A DNA stretch of 64,000 nucleotides, from the NCBI GenBank assembly GCA_949126835.1, contig OX421509.1, positions 13,544,420-13,608,419 of the forward strand. Reading direction: 5' to 3'. This document shows, in pieces, positions 1 through 10,749 of the stretch. The DNA comes from Anisus vortex. Its lineage: Eukaryota; Mollusca; Gastropoda; Planorbidae. Each line of letters begins with the position of its first letter. Position 1 is the first letter of the stretch. Made by a program: the position numbers and the translations under genes. The notes beneath the pieces are model-generated. The model made no database searches and was not told where the DNA came from. It saw only the letters and a list, made by a program, of their open reading frames with translations.

Positions 1-66
1 GGGGTGAAGCAGCGTTCACCAGTTTCTGTGGACACGGCATACTAGGGTGTGTCTGTGGCCAGACGG
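1..66 (-). repeat. tRNA-derived SINE, 3' fragment
   Basis: This is the tail-side part of a SINE family found more than a dozen times in the window. It carries the block running from the CAGCGTTCACCAGTTTCTGTGG motif region through GGCATACTAGGG to TGTGGCCAG. The unit is cut by the window start and breaks off at about base 66. Other copies show the tRNA-like head on the complementary strand, so this one is read as minus. Confidence 0.75.
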
Positions 67-530
67 ATGAATAGATAATTTTAAAGAGTGTCGGACAGAC
101 ATTCTAAAGTTCTGACATTAAAAGACAATGTCTAGAAAGAAATATAATGCATTAAGTGTGTTTAGCCAGTGTTTACACAAGTGTGTTTGTATATCTGTTC
201 GTTTAACGATTTAATAAAGAGGGAAAGAAAAGTATAGGGAAGGAAAGAACAAAAAATAAGCATAAAAAAGGAAAGAACGACACAGGGAAGGTGTTTCAAG
301 GCCGCGGCTACCAGACTACAATCTACAAGATAAGGCTTAATGGCCGAGGATGATGGAGGGCTTGGGGAGGGGGGCGCGAGGGGAGAGGGAAGACGCCCGA
401 GGTGTGAGTGAGTTAAACTAAAGGAGTTATCACATTTATCACTAGCTGGAGATATTCTCTACACACTGAGCAGATAGTTTGGGGTGGGTTAGTTTCTTAA
501 GGATTTTATTTCTCATGAATTATTTTTGGG
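67..530. other. no recognised feature
   Basis: AT-rich intergenic sequence with a G-rich patch near 355-400. I see no coding signal, RNA gene or repeat shared with the rest of the window. Confidence 0.5.
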
Positions 531-645
531 AGGGTTAAAATTGAGGGCGGGGGAGGGTTAAAATTGAGGGCGGGGGAGGGTTAAAATTGAGGGCGGGGGA
601 GGGTTAAAATTGAGGGCGGGGGAGGGTTAAAATTGAGGGCGGGGG
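531..645. repeat. 23-bp tandem repeat, 5 copies
   Basis: Five essentially perfect head-to-tail copies of a 23-bp unit beginning AGGGTTAAAATTGAGGGCGG. The copies show no divergence, which suggests recent expansion. The unit is strongly G/C-skewed between strands. It contains AGGGTTAA, which resembles the end of the TTAA-flanked micro-MITEs at 3698, 17794 and 46886, but no complete element is present. Confidence 0.9.
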
Positions 646-1002
646 AGGGGGTGTAAGAGGGGGGTGGAATAATTAAATATATTTTTGCCATTGAGGTCAA
701 AAAGTTCGGCGGCCATTTTATCCAGGTGTGTTAGTTTTGACCTGCACAAACACACACGGAGAGACAGAGAGACAAAGAGAGACACAGAGAGAGAGAGAGA
801 GAGAGTAGAACATTTGATAGTTAGCCATGGACACTGGCTATACACATTAAGTGACCATTTTATATAGCCTACATTTTTATAAACACAACTGATGCTTTAT
901 ACATTGAAAGAACTCACACACACCGTAAAACGTGGACAATAGATGAGCTAACTCATAACGACTACATTCTTTAAAAACTCTTTAAAACTAGATTGTATAT
1001 TG
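646..1002. other. no gene; short GA-repeat
   Basis: Holds a purine-rich GAGA/GACA microsatellite at about 762-806. The rest is unremarkable AT-rich sequence. Apparent reading frames here come from the GA repeat. Confidence 0.5.
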
Positions 1003-1207
1003 GTTCACCTACCGTGTTCCGGGTTCGAATCCCGGTCAATGGCTAAGATTTGTTCACCTCGTCTTGCTTCAAGGGGAAGGGGTGACTCCCTTACTACGAT
1101 GAAGGTCTGGACAGTAGTGTGGGGGATAAGTAAAGGCGGCTGGGCACTGTTCTGGTCACACAATTTCCCTTGTATGCCCTATAGATCAAATTGGTACTGT
1201 CGATGGT
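1003..1207 (+). repeat. tRNA-derived SINE, diverged copy
   Basis: Begins near a B-box-like GGGTTCGAATCCC followed by the SINE body: AAGGCTAGGATTTGTT-like segment, GTCTGG, GTAAAGGCGGCTGGGCACTGT, a TGGTCACACAAT block and a tail matching the ATCAAATTGGTCCGACGG end. The head upstream of the B box and several body segments are badly diverged. Confidence 0.65.
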
Positions 1208-1737
1208 AACTAAGACTTGCACACAATTACCCCCAAACATGCAAGCACATAAAACAATCTATCAGCTCAGTTATCAGGTTTTAATAGATAAAAGTCATTA
1301 TGTCGAGAATAACTTCCCAAAGACATATGGTAATAAATCCAGAACTGGCATCATAAGCGTTTTGGTAGAGCGAACTGAGCATGCTAAATGTAATAGCATG
1401 GATAAAAGCGCTATGTAAATAACCATGATTATTATTATTATTACATACACACACACATACTTCTACATACATACACTGATCATATATACCTGGTTACAAA
1501 AATCTCCTTTGTTGTGAAGGCAGATTTTCTTGTCTGAAATATTTTTACGTTCTATTTCATAAGCGAAGTCTATTTTTTTTTAATTATCCTTGTTCTCTCT
1601 CTCTCTCTCTCTTTTCTCTCATTCGTTTATATTTATGTTTACATGTTTTTAATTTAATATGTCTAGACAACGGCGTCTACACCTTTGTTATAAATAACGC
1701 ATTGCACAGAACTCATAATGCATGCAAAGAACAAAAC
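1208..1737. other. no recognised feature
   Basis: AT-rich sequence with a short ATT run (about 1427-1443), a CA run near 1448 and a CT microsatellite near 1594-1620. No coding or RNA signal seen. Confidence 0.5.
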
Positions 1738-2022
1738 ACTATTATAAGATGGACCGCTTGTTCTATTTATAGAGCTTATGTGTTGCTTTTTTCCGTGCGC
1801 AGCCAATAACGCTGTCCTAAATGACTTCTACACGTGCCTAAAGACTTCCGCTGCATACGACTTTTGATTTTAATCTTAATTTTCCGTTGTGAAAATCCAA
1901 AGACTATAATAAAACGGAAGTGTACAATACAAACGGGAATCGGAAAATTCCGAAAAGAAGTCATTCTAGTCATCAAATAGCAAGAATATTAAAGCAAGCC
2001 GTCCAGCTTATTATAGTCTTTG
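1738..2022. mobile_element. MITE, ACTATAATAAGATGGAC family, copy A
   Basis: A roughly 285-bp unit starting near TTATAAGATGGACCGCTTG and ending in CCGTCCAGCTTATTATAGTCTTTG. The ends are inverted repeats of each other (AGATGGAC versus GTCCAGCT, and TATTATAGTCTTTG). It shares its interior, including TTTTTCCGTGCGC..CCAATAACGCTGTC and AAAACGGAAGTGTACA, with copies at 27103 and 40134. No coding sequence. The superfamily is unclear; copy B has a 7-bp target duplication. Confidence 0.8.
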
Positions 2023-2094
2023 AAACAACTAATCACAAGCCATTTACTTAGCGTACCTTTTATCGCAAAGATATAAAAAAAAAAAGAATTATAG

Positions 2095-2172
2095 GCGGTA
2101 CGGCCGCAGAGCGCTGGGGTGCTATTCCTAACGTCTTTGGGTTCGAATCCGATAACGTCTTTAAAATTTGTT
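2095..2172 (+). repeat. tRNA-like SINE head, separate family
   Basis: Contains an A-box-like GGCCGCAGAGCGCTGGGG stretch and an exact B box GGGTTCGAATCC about 40 bases later, the spacing of a tRNA-type RNA polymerase III promoter. It does not fold as a good tRNA and the body differs from the main SINE family. Probably a SINE fragment. Confidence 0.4.
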
Positions 2173-2372
2173 TTTTAAACTGAATCTGTAGGGGATTGTG
2201 AGCGGGGGGGGGGGATGCTGGGTTTTGTGCTGGCCATATCATCCCATTATATGTCATGGAAAGTTGGCGAACTATTCTTTTATTAGTTTTATTAGTTAGA
2301 TCAATATGTTGCGTTAAGAAGGTCATTTACTCTCAATGTGTAATTACATAATATTATTATTTAAAGTACAGT

Positions 2373-2632
2373 ATCTGTCGGCCAAATCGATCCATAGGGC
2401 CGTTGAAGCAGTGTTCACCAGTTTCTGTCGCCATACTAGGGTGTATTGTGTGGCCAGCACAACGCCCAGCCACTTTTACTTTACCCCAACTAAAGTTAGG
2501 TACCCATCAGAGTTTGCTAGACGCAGGGGAAACCTTCCAGTCCCGGGAACAAATACTAGACTTCACCAGGATTTGAACCCAGGTCCCTCGGTACACCAGC
2601 CGAACGTGCAGCAGCACGGCCACCGTGCCCCA
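2373..2632 (-). repeat. tRNA-derived SINE, nearly full length
   Basis: Reads on the minus strand from the tRNA-like head (complement of CAGCACGGCCACCGTGCCCC at about 2611-2630, with a B box opposite GGATTTGAACCC) to the tail opposite TCGGCCAAATCGATCCATAGGG. All body blocks of the family are present: CCGGGA, TCAGAGTTTGCTAGAC, CTTTACCCCAACTAAAG and GTGTGGCCAGCACAACGCCC. The 107-codon reading frame across it is a by-product. Confidence 0.85.
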
Positions 2633-3697
2633 CTATTATTATTATATAGTTCTTATTAAACTTGTGATATTTACTTCATGAGATCATTGCTCTTTCACCT
2701 TTGAACCCAAATTTAATTTTTTGTAAAGAGATAAAATAAACTGACTTTACTGGCACATATAAAAATTGAATACATAAAACTCACCCTGTGTCCCCATTGG
2801 ACGGAATAACTACCGGATGTTGTTCTTTATTGGACGAAACGACTACCGGATGCAGTTCCCATGGGCCGAAATAACTACCGGAAGCGGTTTGAACCCCAGA
2901 CCAAACACGCTTTTAATGACAGCTCCAAAATATTTTCGTACAACTACTAACAAAAATTAATTTCATGAAGCCCTACAAAAGAACTTTTTTTTAAATAAAA
3001 TTTGGCAAGCGCGTTTTTATTGGATATGACCATCAAGGCTTTCCGTACAAGTTTCTTCATCCTGATTCATCATTTTCTTTGGTAAAGTTTTAATTTTTTT
3101 TTATGGCAGCCCGTATCATCATTTTCTACAGACATGTTACAGAAATCATCCATTTCTAAATGTTGTTTTTTGTGAGTGCGACTCGTCGGAACAAAGGCTT
3201 ACGCCATTTCATCAGCTCCAAGACGCTTCTAGGAAATTGACGTTAAAAGATGCTAAAAGCCTGAAAGCATATTACGACTCACACACACACACACAAAGAA
3301 CAACAACCAATAATAAGAACAAACAAAGCCAAAAACATAACATGAAACGAAAACGAAACTAGACTTGAATCGCTAATAGCTGTTGAATGAAAGCAATTTC
3401 ACAGAAACAAAAAGATTAAAAGGCTTGATTTAATACACTAAAGAAAATATGGGTTTAACGTTTTTCTTAATTAGCTAAAGCGTTCTTTATATTTTTTTTC
3501 TAGAAGAAAGAATCGGACTTTCTTTTCAAAGTCAACACGAGAATACTGATCACAGACTTCGTTTCTTTTTAAAAGGGTTTTCCCACAAATACCAGAAATT
3601 CCCTGTAAGCAGAAAACCCGTTATTTATTGAATTTTAAAAAGGGCGATTGTAAAAGTTTGACTCTAGAAAAAACAACGAAATTATGTAGAATATATC
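2633..3697. other. no gene; intergenic
   Basis: AT-rich sequence with a three-copy 33-bp repeat (listed separately) and a CA run near 3281-3296. No conserved coding frame or RNA gene recognised. Confidence 0.5.
2790..2893. repeat. 33-bp tandem repeat, 3 diverged copies
   Basis: Three copies of a unit of about 33 bp with the core TTGGACGAAATAACTACCGG (starts near 2797, 2830 and 2862), diverged at several positions. Short old minisatellite. Confidence 0.7.
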
Positions 3698-3778
3698 TTA
3701 ACCCTTACAGTCCCGGGCGCGTATATAGCGGAACTGAAGGCAGCATAGATAGAAGTAGGTCGGTACGGGAAGGGTTAA
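3698..3778. mobile_element. piggyBac-like micro-MITE, copy 1
   Basis: A 73-bp unit bounded by TTAA at 3698-3701 and 3775-3778. The termini are imperfect inverted repeats (CCCTTACAGTCCCG at left; CGGTACGGGAAGGG at right, 11 of 14 complementary). The same unit occurs at 17794-17875 and 46886-46966, each time with TTAA at both edges. A TTAA target with CCC..GGG ends is the piggyBac signature. No coding capacity. Confidence 0.85.
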
Positions 3779-4357
3779 AACGTTAGGTCGTTTTTTTTTT
3801 CTCCTTCTATCCAATCACAGGTATTACTGGATTCAACCACTAAATGCAATTCAAAGACAAAGAGTTCTGAAAATTTCTGATGGATCTGTGTTTCCTGTCT
3901 GGAATTATCTTCTGGAATGTATAAATAGATTTATTTTTATTTATTTTTTGCTTTTGAAATCCTTGTTTTGTTTTGGAAAAAAAAAAAACAACAGCAGGAA
4001 TTTGTATTAACAACTATTTTAAAAACATTTCCTTGTTTCTGCACATACAGAACCGATGGCCCTGTGCATAGAAACCGAGCTTTTCTTGTCGGGCCAGTTG
4101 CAACAGAGTTCGAATATCCGGGTTTTTTTCTTTCTCCTTTCATAAGGGACGAAGCTGAAGTGTCGTAAATCAGTTGTATCCCCATGCACCCTCTTCTTCC
4201 ACTCCAACCCTTTTAAAGGGTGCCAATGATAATGAGGTAAAGGTTTATTGAAATTTAGTTGGTGATTGAATCGTCGCTTCGCAGCCACGTATTCCACATC
4301 GACAATTAATTATGGTGCTATTAGAATATCATCAGCGCATAGTCGTAACATCAACAG

Positions 4358-4498
4358 CATCGCACACCACTTTCACCACACCGAACCACACCATCACCTA
4401 ATTACACCTTTATTACCACCTAATCACCACCTCATGGCCACTTAATTACCACCTAATCTCTACCCCATGAAATCCTTATTAACACCCGCTTCATGGAA
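4358..4498. repeat. CACCTAATTAC-type minisatellite, left block
   Basis: Degenerate array of an 11-12-bp unit (CACCTAATTAC, CACCTCATTAC). The same array resumes at about 4838-4960, with unrelated sequence in between, so the two blocks look like one array split by an insertion. Confidence 0.7.
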
Positions 4499-4499
4499 G

Positions 4500-4837
4500 T
4501 TACATCATATCTAGTCGAAGTGGTCGGCTTCTTTCAATAAGAGCAAGAACAGAGAGATTTAGGAACTCTTTTGTTCCACTATCAGTGAGACTCTTTCAAA
4601 AGAATCATCTTTCAGCCAGGAAATACAATGGTTCAATAGCTGACTCCTAAATGATAGGCCTACTTTTTTCTTGTATGATAAATGGTATGATAGTTTGCGC
4701 GAATGTCTATTGTGTTTGTGTACAAATGGTTCTTTAATATTGTTTTAAGTATGCTGAAAGACGGAATTTATGTAATCAAATCAAATTTCCATTTATTTGG
4801 ATCAATAAAGCAATCTTATCTTATCTTATTTCCATAT
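4500..4837. other. sequence splitting a minisatellite, possible LINE tail
   Basis: Separates the two halves of the CACCTAATTAC array. It ends in GGATCAATAAAGCAATCTTATCTTATCTTA, which looks like a LINE 3' end: an AATAAA signal followed by a TCTTA-type tail. That suggests a truncated retrotransposon insertion. No protein match is recognisable. Confidence 0.4.
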
Positions 4838-4975
4838 AATTACCACCTAATTACCTCCTAATCACCACCTCATTACCACATAATTAGCCTACCACCTCAT
4901 TACCGACTCATTACAACCTTATTACCACCTAATCACCACCTCATTACCACTAGCAGCACACCATCACTACCATCG
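4838..4975. repeat. CACCTAATTAC-type minisatellite, right block
   Basis: Same degenerate 11-12-bp unit as the block at 4358, again alternating CACCTAATTAC and CACCTCATTAC forms. Confidence 0.7.
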
Positions 4976-4984
4976 CCACCAATT

Positions 4985-5290
4985 ATATATAAACCAGACT
5001 TGAACCTCCACTTCTCTAAAGATTAGAACAAGACCCGAGGCTAACCTATAAGGCTCGTCGGGTGACAAGCACACTTGTGACTTGTGCTACGCGGTGTAGC
5101 CAAGTCAACCATAATAATATAGGTTCAGTTGAACGATCGGATCCACTCTAAACTCCTGGAAGGCCAAGGGGCAGTCTAAAAGTACATGCGTGACCGTTTC
5201 TTCTGCATTCCCCTGCAATTTCGACACCAGCAGATTCTTTGAATGTTGTTGTTTTTAGCGGAGAGTCTTCCCACAACACCCTTCTGCAAT
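4985..5290 (-). mobile_element. LINE 3' end (RNase H-type LINE family)
   Basis: Shares blocks with the better preserved copy at 59170-59760: the terminal segment with GGCTCG..GACAAGCACACTTGTG..CTACGC.GTGTAGCCAAGTCA, then the ATCC.ACTCTA..CTCCTGGAAGGC..CAGTCTAAAAG.ACAT block. In the 59-kb copy these lie just downstream of an RNase H-like coding remnant. The copy here is 5'-truncated and non-coding. Confidence 0.6.
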
Positions 5291-5634
5291 TGTACTCAGC
5301 AACATTTCCGCGAGATGCCTGTCATGCGACAAAGATATCAATTTGGTATGGAGCCAGGTTTCTTGCGCGAGCGTGCGCGCGCGTCTGTGTGTGTGTTTAT
5401 TTTCGTCAGTGGATGACACTGAGGATCTTACACAATGAGAGTGAGTGAACGAACGAAAGTACGAAAGAAGACCCAGGGGTTGGGGATGAGGAATGCGAAA
5501 TGGAAAGAAACTCTTACAGAAGAAACAAGAGAAAGCGTGGGAAAATGGGAGTGACGCTCAAAAGCCACGCCCATTGGTGAACAGGTTCATACAGCGCCGT
5601 CTGGAACAGAGTGTTAAAAATGTATTGTCTGTAA

Positions 5635-5789
5635 CAGAGGTCGGCGACCTTTTGATAATAGTGTGTCAAAAAGGATTTCTAATTAATGCGGCGCGCCAAC
5701 AGCAGTACAAGTCAACGTTTTTTCTTGTAGAAGAGACATGAATTGCCTGTTTGGGGGTCTTACGCGTGCCATAGGTTGCCGACCCCCTG
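5635..5789. mobile_element. hAT MITE, GGTCGGCAACC family
   Basis: A 155-bp unit beginning CAGAGGTCGGCGACCTTTTG and ending CATAGGTTGCCGACCCCCTG, so the ends are inverted repeats of CAGGGGTCGGCAACC. The flanking octamers GTCTGTAA and GCCTATAA agree at 6 of 8 positions, a decayed 8-bp target duplication as expected for hAT. Related units lie at 17891, 44988 and 30373. Confidence 0.85.
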
Positions 5790-5799
5790 GCCTATAAGA

Positions 5800-6012
5800 C
5801 GCGTCTGCTTTTATCGGACAAACTGTGATCAGAAAGTTATCAAACATAATGTTATCACGTAAAAAATCAAACCGAATGTTATCAGGAAGACAGTTTTCAA
5901 ACAGACTGTTATCCGGCAGGCTTTTAAAAAGAGTTGACTGATATCTGACAGTTATCAAACACACAGTGATCGGACATACGGTCATCAGACGAAACTGTTA
6001 TCCGACGGATAC
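5800..6012. repeat. degenerate GTTATCNGACA tandem repeat
   Basis: About ten loosely spaced recurrences of a motif such as CTGTTATCCGGCA, GTGATCAGA, GTTATCAAAC and GGTCATCAGAC, spaced about 18-25 bp. An old, decayed tandem array. The 100-codon minus-strand frame over it (with repeating LPDN/ITVC words) is a product of the periodicity. Confidence 0.6.
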
Positions 6013-6993
6013 AGTACCAAATTGAATCTTATAAAAAATTTTTTATGTTATTAGACAAAATGGCTTCCAAAATGGCTGCTTAATTTTCAAATAAAGTTAA
6101 CGTCATCGACCTATCGCCGTTATAAATTGGTTACTTCCTTGAGTGGTGACCATTAAACATCAGTTAGCCCCCTCCCCCCAATATTCTGACATACGTGTAC
6201 GCCCTTGCAATGTTTCTAGACGTGTAGAATATTTTTACGGATCCGCATGAACCACCCTCCCCCCCCCCCATTTCACCCTCCCCCACCCCTCACGCCACCG
6301 CGAGACCTGAAACGTGAAGGTGCACTATGTCAATGAAAAATATAAAGGCATACGAAAATAAACAGGCGTAGAACCAACTCCAGACCGACGTGGTCTGCAT
6401 GACACGACCCCCCCCTCCCTCATTCCCGTTAAACTTTCGAAGCGAGGGTAGGGGTGGGGGAAGGGAGGGAGGGAGGCATCGAGAGGGGGAACCGCGCCCA
6501 TTCGAGATGCTATCTTCTGAACCGTAGCGGGGGCATTTGATCCGACCATGTCTCGCCCCCAACAAAAAAAATAGACTCGCTACCCGATAAAGTGGACTGT
6601 GTCTGCAACTCCTTCAAGACTATCGGAAAAGATTTTAATGAGTAGAGAAAATAGGCACACAAAAATAAAGGAGCTCAGAAAGTTGACGAGGAAAAATGAA
6701 GAAGAAATTGAAACAAAGAAAAAAAGAAAGACACAAACTGAGGTAGAGAAATATAGAATTCAAGAAGAAAAAGAAAGAAATTTTCAGGAAAAACAAAGAT
6801 GGAATCATGCTCATGGTCGTCGCCTTGATTGGAGGTGTTGGGTTTGGAGAGGGTGTTTTTTTGGGGGGGGGGAGCAGATAGACATCTCCTGCTGTCTGAG
6901 TAAAGTAGTAATAATACATGAGGCATTCAATTCTAACTTAGAAATTCAACACAAAAACAACCTTTTTTTTAAATGCTCAGATAAAAATAAGGC
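6013..6993. other. no gene; low-complexity
   Basis: Contains C-rich and G-rich patches (about 6172-6290, 6408-6490, 6868-6880) and an A/G-rich stretch (about 6655-6800). That stretch yields a lysine/glutamate-rich open frame which then runs into LINE and LTR sequence. Composition, not conservation, explains these frames. Confidence 0.55.
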
Positions 6994-7099
6994 CAAAAAA
7001 AAAAACACTTTCCGTATCCCATATGCGAGAACAAATGCTTGTACTCTATCTTCCCACAGTGGCATCCTGGCTTGGAATGGGTTGCCTGAACAAACCAGG
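6994..7099 (+). pseudogene. LINE-A RT C-terminus, left half (interrupted)
   Basis: C-terminal end of a jockey/CR1-like LINE reverse transcriptase ORF. It encodes FRIPYARTNA.., then SGILAWNGLPEQTR, the motif common to all LINE-A copies here. The LTR element at 7100-12070 interrupts it, and the reading continues after the insertion at 12071 with KTSNLTSFKTLIKMQD and a stop. 5'-truncated. Confidence 0.8.
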
Positions 7100-8422
7100 T
7101 GTGGCGTTTTGGGGAGAAGATTAACGTCACACTCAACTAAGGAAGGTCTTAGATGTAATCCGCTCTTATAAGATACTATAATCATCTCATATGTACGTAC
7201 AAACCACTGACACTATGTGCCACTATTGAATGTCTGATTGGAGTAAGAATGTGTCTTTCCTTTCTATCTCCTATAATGTTTAAGATTAAAGTATTTAGCT
7301 TGCATTGAATTTTATTTACATATATGTATACGTTCTGCATGCTTATCAGTATATTACTTATTGTTATACGATTAGTCATTGATATTAGTTCCCATTCATG
7401 TACATTATAAATGTTGTAGCACGTGTGTGTTCCTCCCCCCTCCCCGCCCCATGCCCTCGGAACAAGGCCAGGGTCATACCTGACGCAACCAAGCTAATCC
7501 CCCCCCCACCCCACAGTCTCTTCGACCAGATCACAGGAAACTCACATCTCAATGACGGTTCTTCCCCTGGTCAGAGAATAGGGAACTTGGAATCTTTGAT
7601 GCAGGACCCCGACGGACAAGAGAGAAAACTCTGACCAACAACACAGGGCCTTCGAAGTTTCCCTACCGCCGCGTCTTCTCCCCCCCCCCCCCCGCACCCC
7701 CTCCCCACTACCGTTTGGTACTTATTTTCACATGCCAATCAATCAAATGTTGAATTGAAGAGACATGTTGACCAATCGGATACGCTATCTACTGGTCAAT
7801 CTTACCCTTGCCCCTCCCCCCTCATTACAATCACGTGGGGAGTTGCAACCTAACTTGTTGTTTAACATGGAATGTAAATGTAAGTTAGTTTTAGGTCAGT
7901 CTGGCTTAAGGAGTCTCGAGGGTTGGATGCCCCGAGCTCCAATAGCACCAAGCGGTGCTATAGTCTGTTGTAGAGTCCTTGTTAGGACTATCTGCTACAT
8001 GTAGTTTAAGCCTATGATTAAATGTACACTCTATATCACTTGTATTTGGATTGTATGAATTATGTGCTCATGTCATCAATGATTGAATACGGACTTTCAC
8101 GTGAATAAAATATTCGTTGTTACAATACGCCTTGCTTATCGATTGATAGAATACCTGTTTGTGTGACGTCCAGTGACAGTGTCAATTAGTCAACAGTTTA
8201 ACTCAACCTACGTATTAACGAGCCAAACGAAACCTGGATATAAATTTGTCTTAGAATCACCTAGGAATCATCTGCACTTCGGGACCACATACCACCTAGA
8301 AAACCTGCCTAAATCACCCCTCCCCATCACCCTGTGTACCTGCTGAGTTATCCACTAAGTCTGCACTGATAGCCTAGGCTAATTGCAGGCTCGGTGACAG
8401 AATCTTAGACCAGCACGCCACA
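7100..8422 (+). repeat. 5' LTR of the LARD-like element
   Basis: 1323-bp direct repeat, ends TGTGGCG and CGCCACA. It carries an AATAAA polyadenylation signal at about 8104 within GTGAATAAAATATTC. The poly-C run near 7680 is two bases longer than in the 3' LTR. Three short open frames inside it recur identically in the 3' LTR and are not evidence of genes. Confidence 0.93.
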
Positions 8423-10749
8423 CCTGTGGGCTCGTGCCGGGATTAGTTTCGCTTGACGTACATGGATAAGTACTCACGCTCAACATTGAACTCTGTGCTA
8501 TGATATTCTTCACGTGATGAAAGACTGGGGGCTTAAGGTTTCATCAGGTGAGCGAACTGTGTTATTTGACTCCACTGCAAACACTCATCTATCATCGTAG
8601 AATTATACGTCAACTCATGTTTCTGCCAATGCTATACGCTTGAAATATATCGCCTTACCTGTTCGGATTATTTGCTGTATTACGTTTATTTGTCGGCTTC
8701 ACGCCACAATAACAAAATCGCCACTCGTGTTTGGATAACTTGCTCTATTATGTTAGATGTCGGCCAGAGCGCCACCAATAACAAAGTCGTTTCCTGCTCG
8801 GATTAGCTCCTGTACAACTCTGTACACTGTATATGCTTGCCGAATGCCGATAGCCAATAGGCATATCGACATTTCTGCTTGGGATTAGCTCATGCGTAAC
8901 GAAATTATTTGCCAGATCGCATAACTATGTCCGCCAAATACTGTGAACCAGTACCCGCCCTGAGAAACACTGAAAATATTCGCGCCCACCGGGCCTCAAT
9001 CCAGCCTGAAATCTTCAACATTGCATATAATGTTCGCCCATTCAGCGATAATTCTTGGATACTTACAGCCAATTTCGCACTGGATTAAACTGTCATGTGC
9101 AGTACGTTTCCTGGAAGCTGACATTATTGCCTTTAGATTGGAATATATTAACTGTTATCGGATTACCATGTGTATATATTAACTGTTGATGAACTGTGTT
9201 CCTTACACAACCGTTGGATAATAAATGTGTTAGATTTAAAGACTGCCTACGGGCCAATTGACTGTTCTCAAGCGCTACACGGCCGATGTCATCCGCTGTC
9301 ATCTGATGTGCCAGACCCACTCTGACGTCAAGACTCAAGATCCGCGGTCTAGCGTGAAAGAGAATGAATGTCTATAAATAAAACAGTAAGTGGCACAGAT
9401 GTAGTGGTCAAATGTACGTACAGGAAGATTATTGGTAGCGAATTAAATAATTGCTCTTTATCAGTTTTACAAATTATACAATTGTAATAGAGAAAGTAAA
9501 ATGATTTAATCTTACTCTTACACAGTAGCCAAAGAAATTGACGCCCCACTGCCAGCCCCCCCTCCCTCTCAGCCCCACCCCCGACGCCAGGTAAAACTAA
9601 ATCTGCCCTGGGCATCTGGTCAGCGAGACATGACGCGTGTAAGGGCCGTAACTCGCCCCCCCCCCCCACTTCTCTCCCAGCCGATAAACTGTATTGAACT
9701 GTTAAACAAGGAGAAATGTGTTGCTTGAGAAAAGAAGAGAAGCGAATAGTGTAACAATTACAGTGAAGCTATGTCCGTGTTTTAGCTCTAGGGCCCAATA
9801 ATTGCAAACAAACGACAACATTGATACAATTTCCTGGCCTATCGCGCCAGAGGTGACTTGACTACCGCCTTACTCCGCCCCCCCCCACTAGAAGTCACTC
9901 GCGCGTGAGAAATCAGAATCCACGTGATCAGAAACACTAGTGTTTAGGCTTGTGTTGGGGTCAGCTGCACGCGCCCACACAACGCCCGCCGCCGCCCCCC
10001 CCCCCCTGAAGAATGTTCACTAGGCCAATAAATTTCAATAATGCATGTACCAATACGTTAAGCAAAGGACTCCGCTGCCCCACCCTCTATGACTCCGTCA
10101 TAGATCCCCTGATATTTACGTGTGAGCCAGATCCCCTCACCTGTCCGCTTTAGCGCGAGGCAGGGAGTGAACTGGTGGACCTGATAGTTCGATCAGCAAT
10201 TCGATCCCTATCACCCAGTTTTGGCATCCCGTCTCGGACTTCCTCCAATTTCGTGGACCCTACTGCCGAGGTCGAATTATTATTATTATTATGCTTATAA
10301 TTATTATAATAAAGTGAATCCCGCACTTATAGCACATAGAAAGCATGAAATAAATAGATTTCCTAGCTAGTGCCTATCAAACTATCAATATATGAAAAAG
10401 TAAGGACCTAAGACAGTCACAGACAAACGATAAAATGAATAAACCGTGTCAATAGCTCGCAAATAAATGGGACGAACCTAGACTAAGCATTATGCCGGAA
10501 TAGATTTAAAGTACTGTAAGAAACGCTAAAGCATGCTTTTCTCCTCCGCCCTCAATAGAAACGTAAAAATATTCGCCCGTCATCCCTTACCGCCTTGTCT
10601 CGACCTCCCCCCTCTTCCCCATAGCGATGACCACCCGCTTCGCTTCGATGGTCCAGAACACTCATAGTGTAAATAGTAAATGCAGTAGGCCTACCTCTAA
10701 TGGGTCAAATCTTTCATTATATGAAAGCTTTAAAACATGGCGGGGCAGG
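8423..10749 (+). other. non-coding interior of the LARD-like element
   Basis: Begins CCTGTGGGCTCGTGCCGGG directly after the 5' LTR. This is the expected place for a tRNA primer binding site, and it loosely resembles the proline-tRNA type. A G-rich tract GGCGGGGCAGG directly before the 3' LTR could be the polypurine tract. Between them I see no retroviral-type protein. A short motif (C-rich letters then GGATTAG or GGATAAC) recurs about seven times between 8440 and 9170. Confidence 0.75.

Noticed and set aside
2336..2659. 107-codon plus-strand frame
   Set aside because: Runs through a minus-strand SINE; similar accidental frames occur in other copies (17372, 56770).
6599..7171. 190-codon frame
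   Set aside because: A chimera of an A/G-rich stretch, the LINE-A C-terminus and the first 72 bases of the 5' LTR. Only the LINE part is real coding sequence, and it is a pseudogene.
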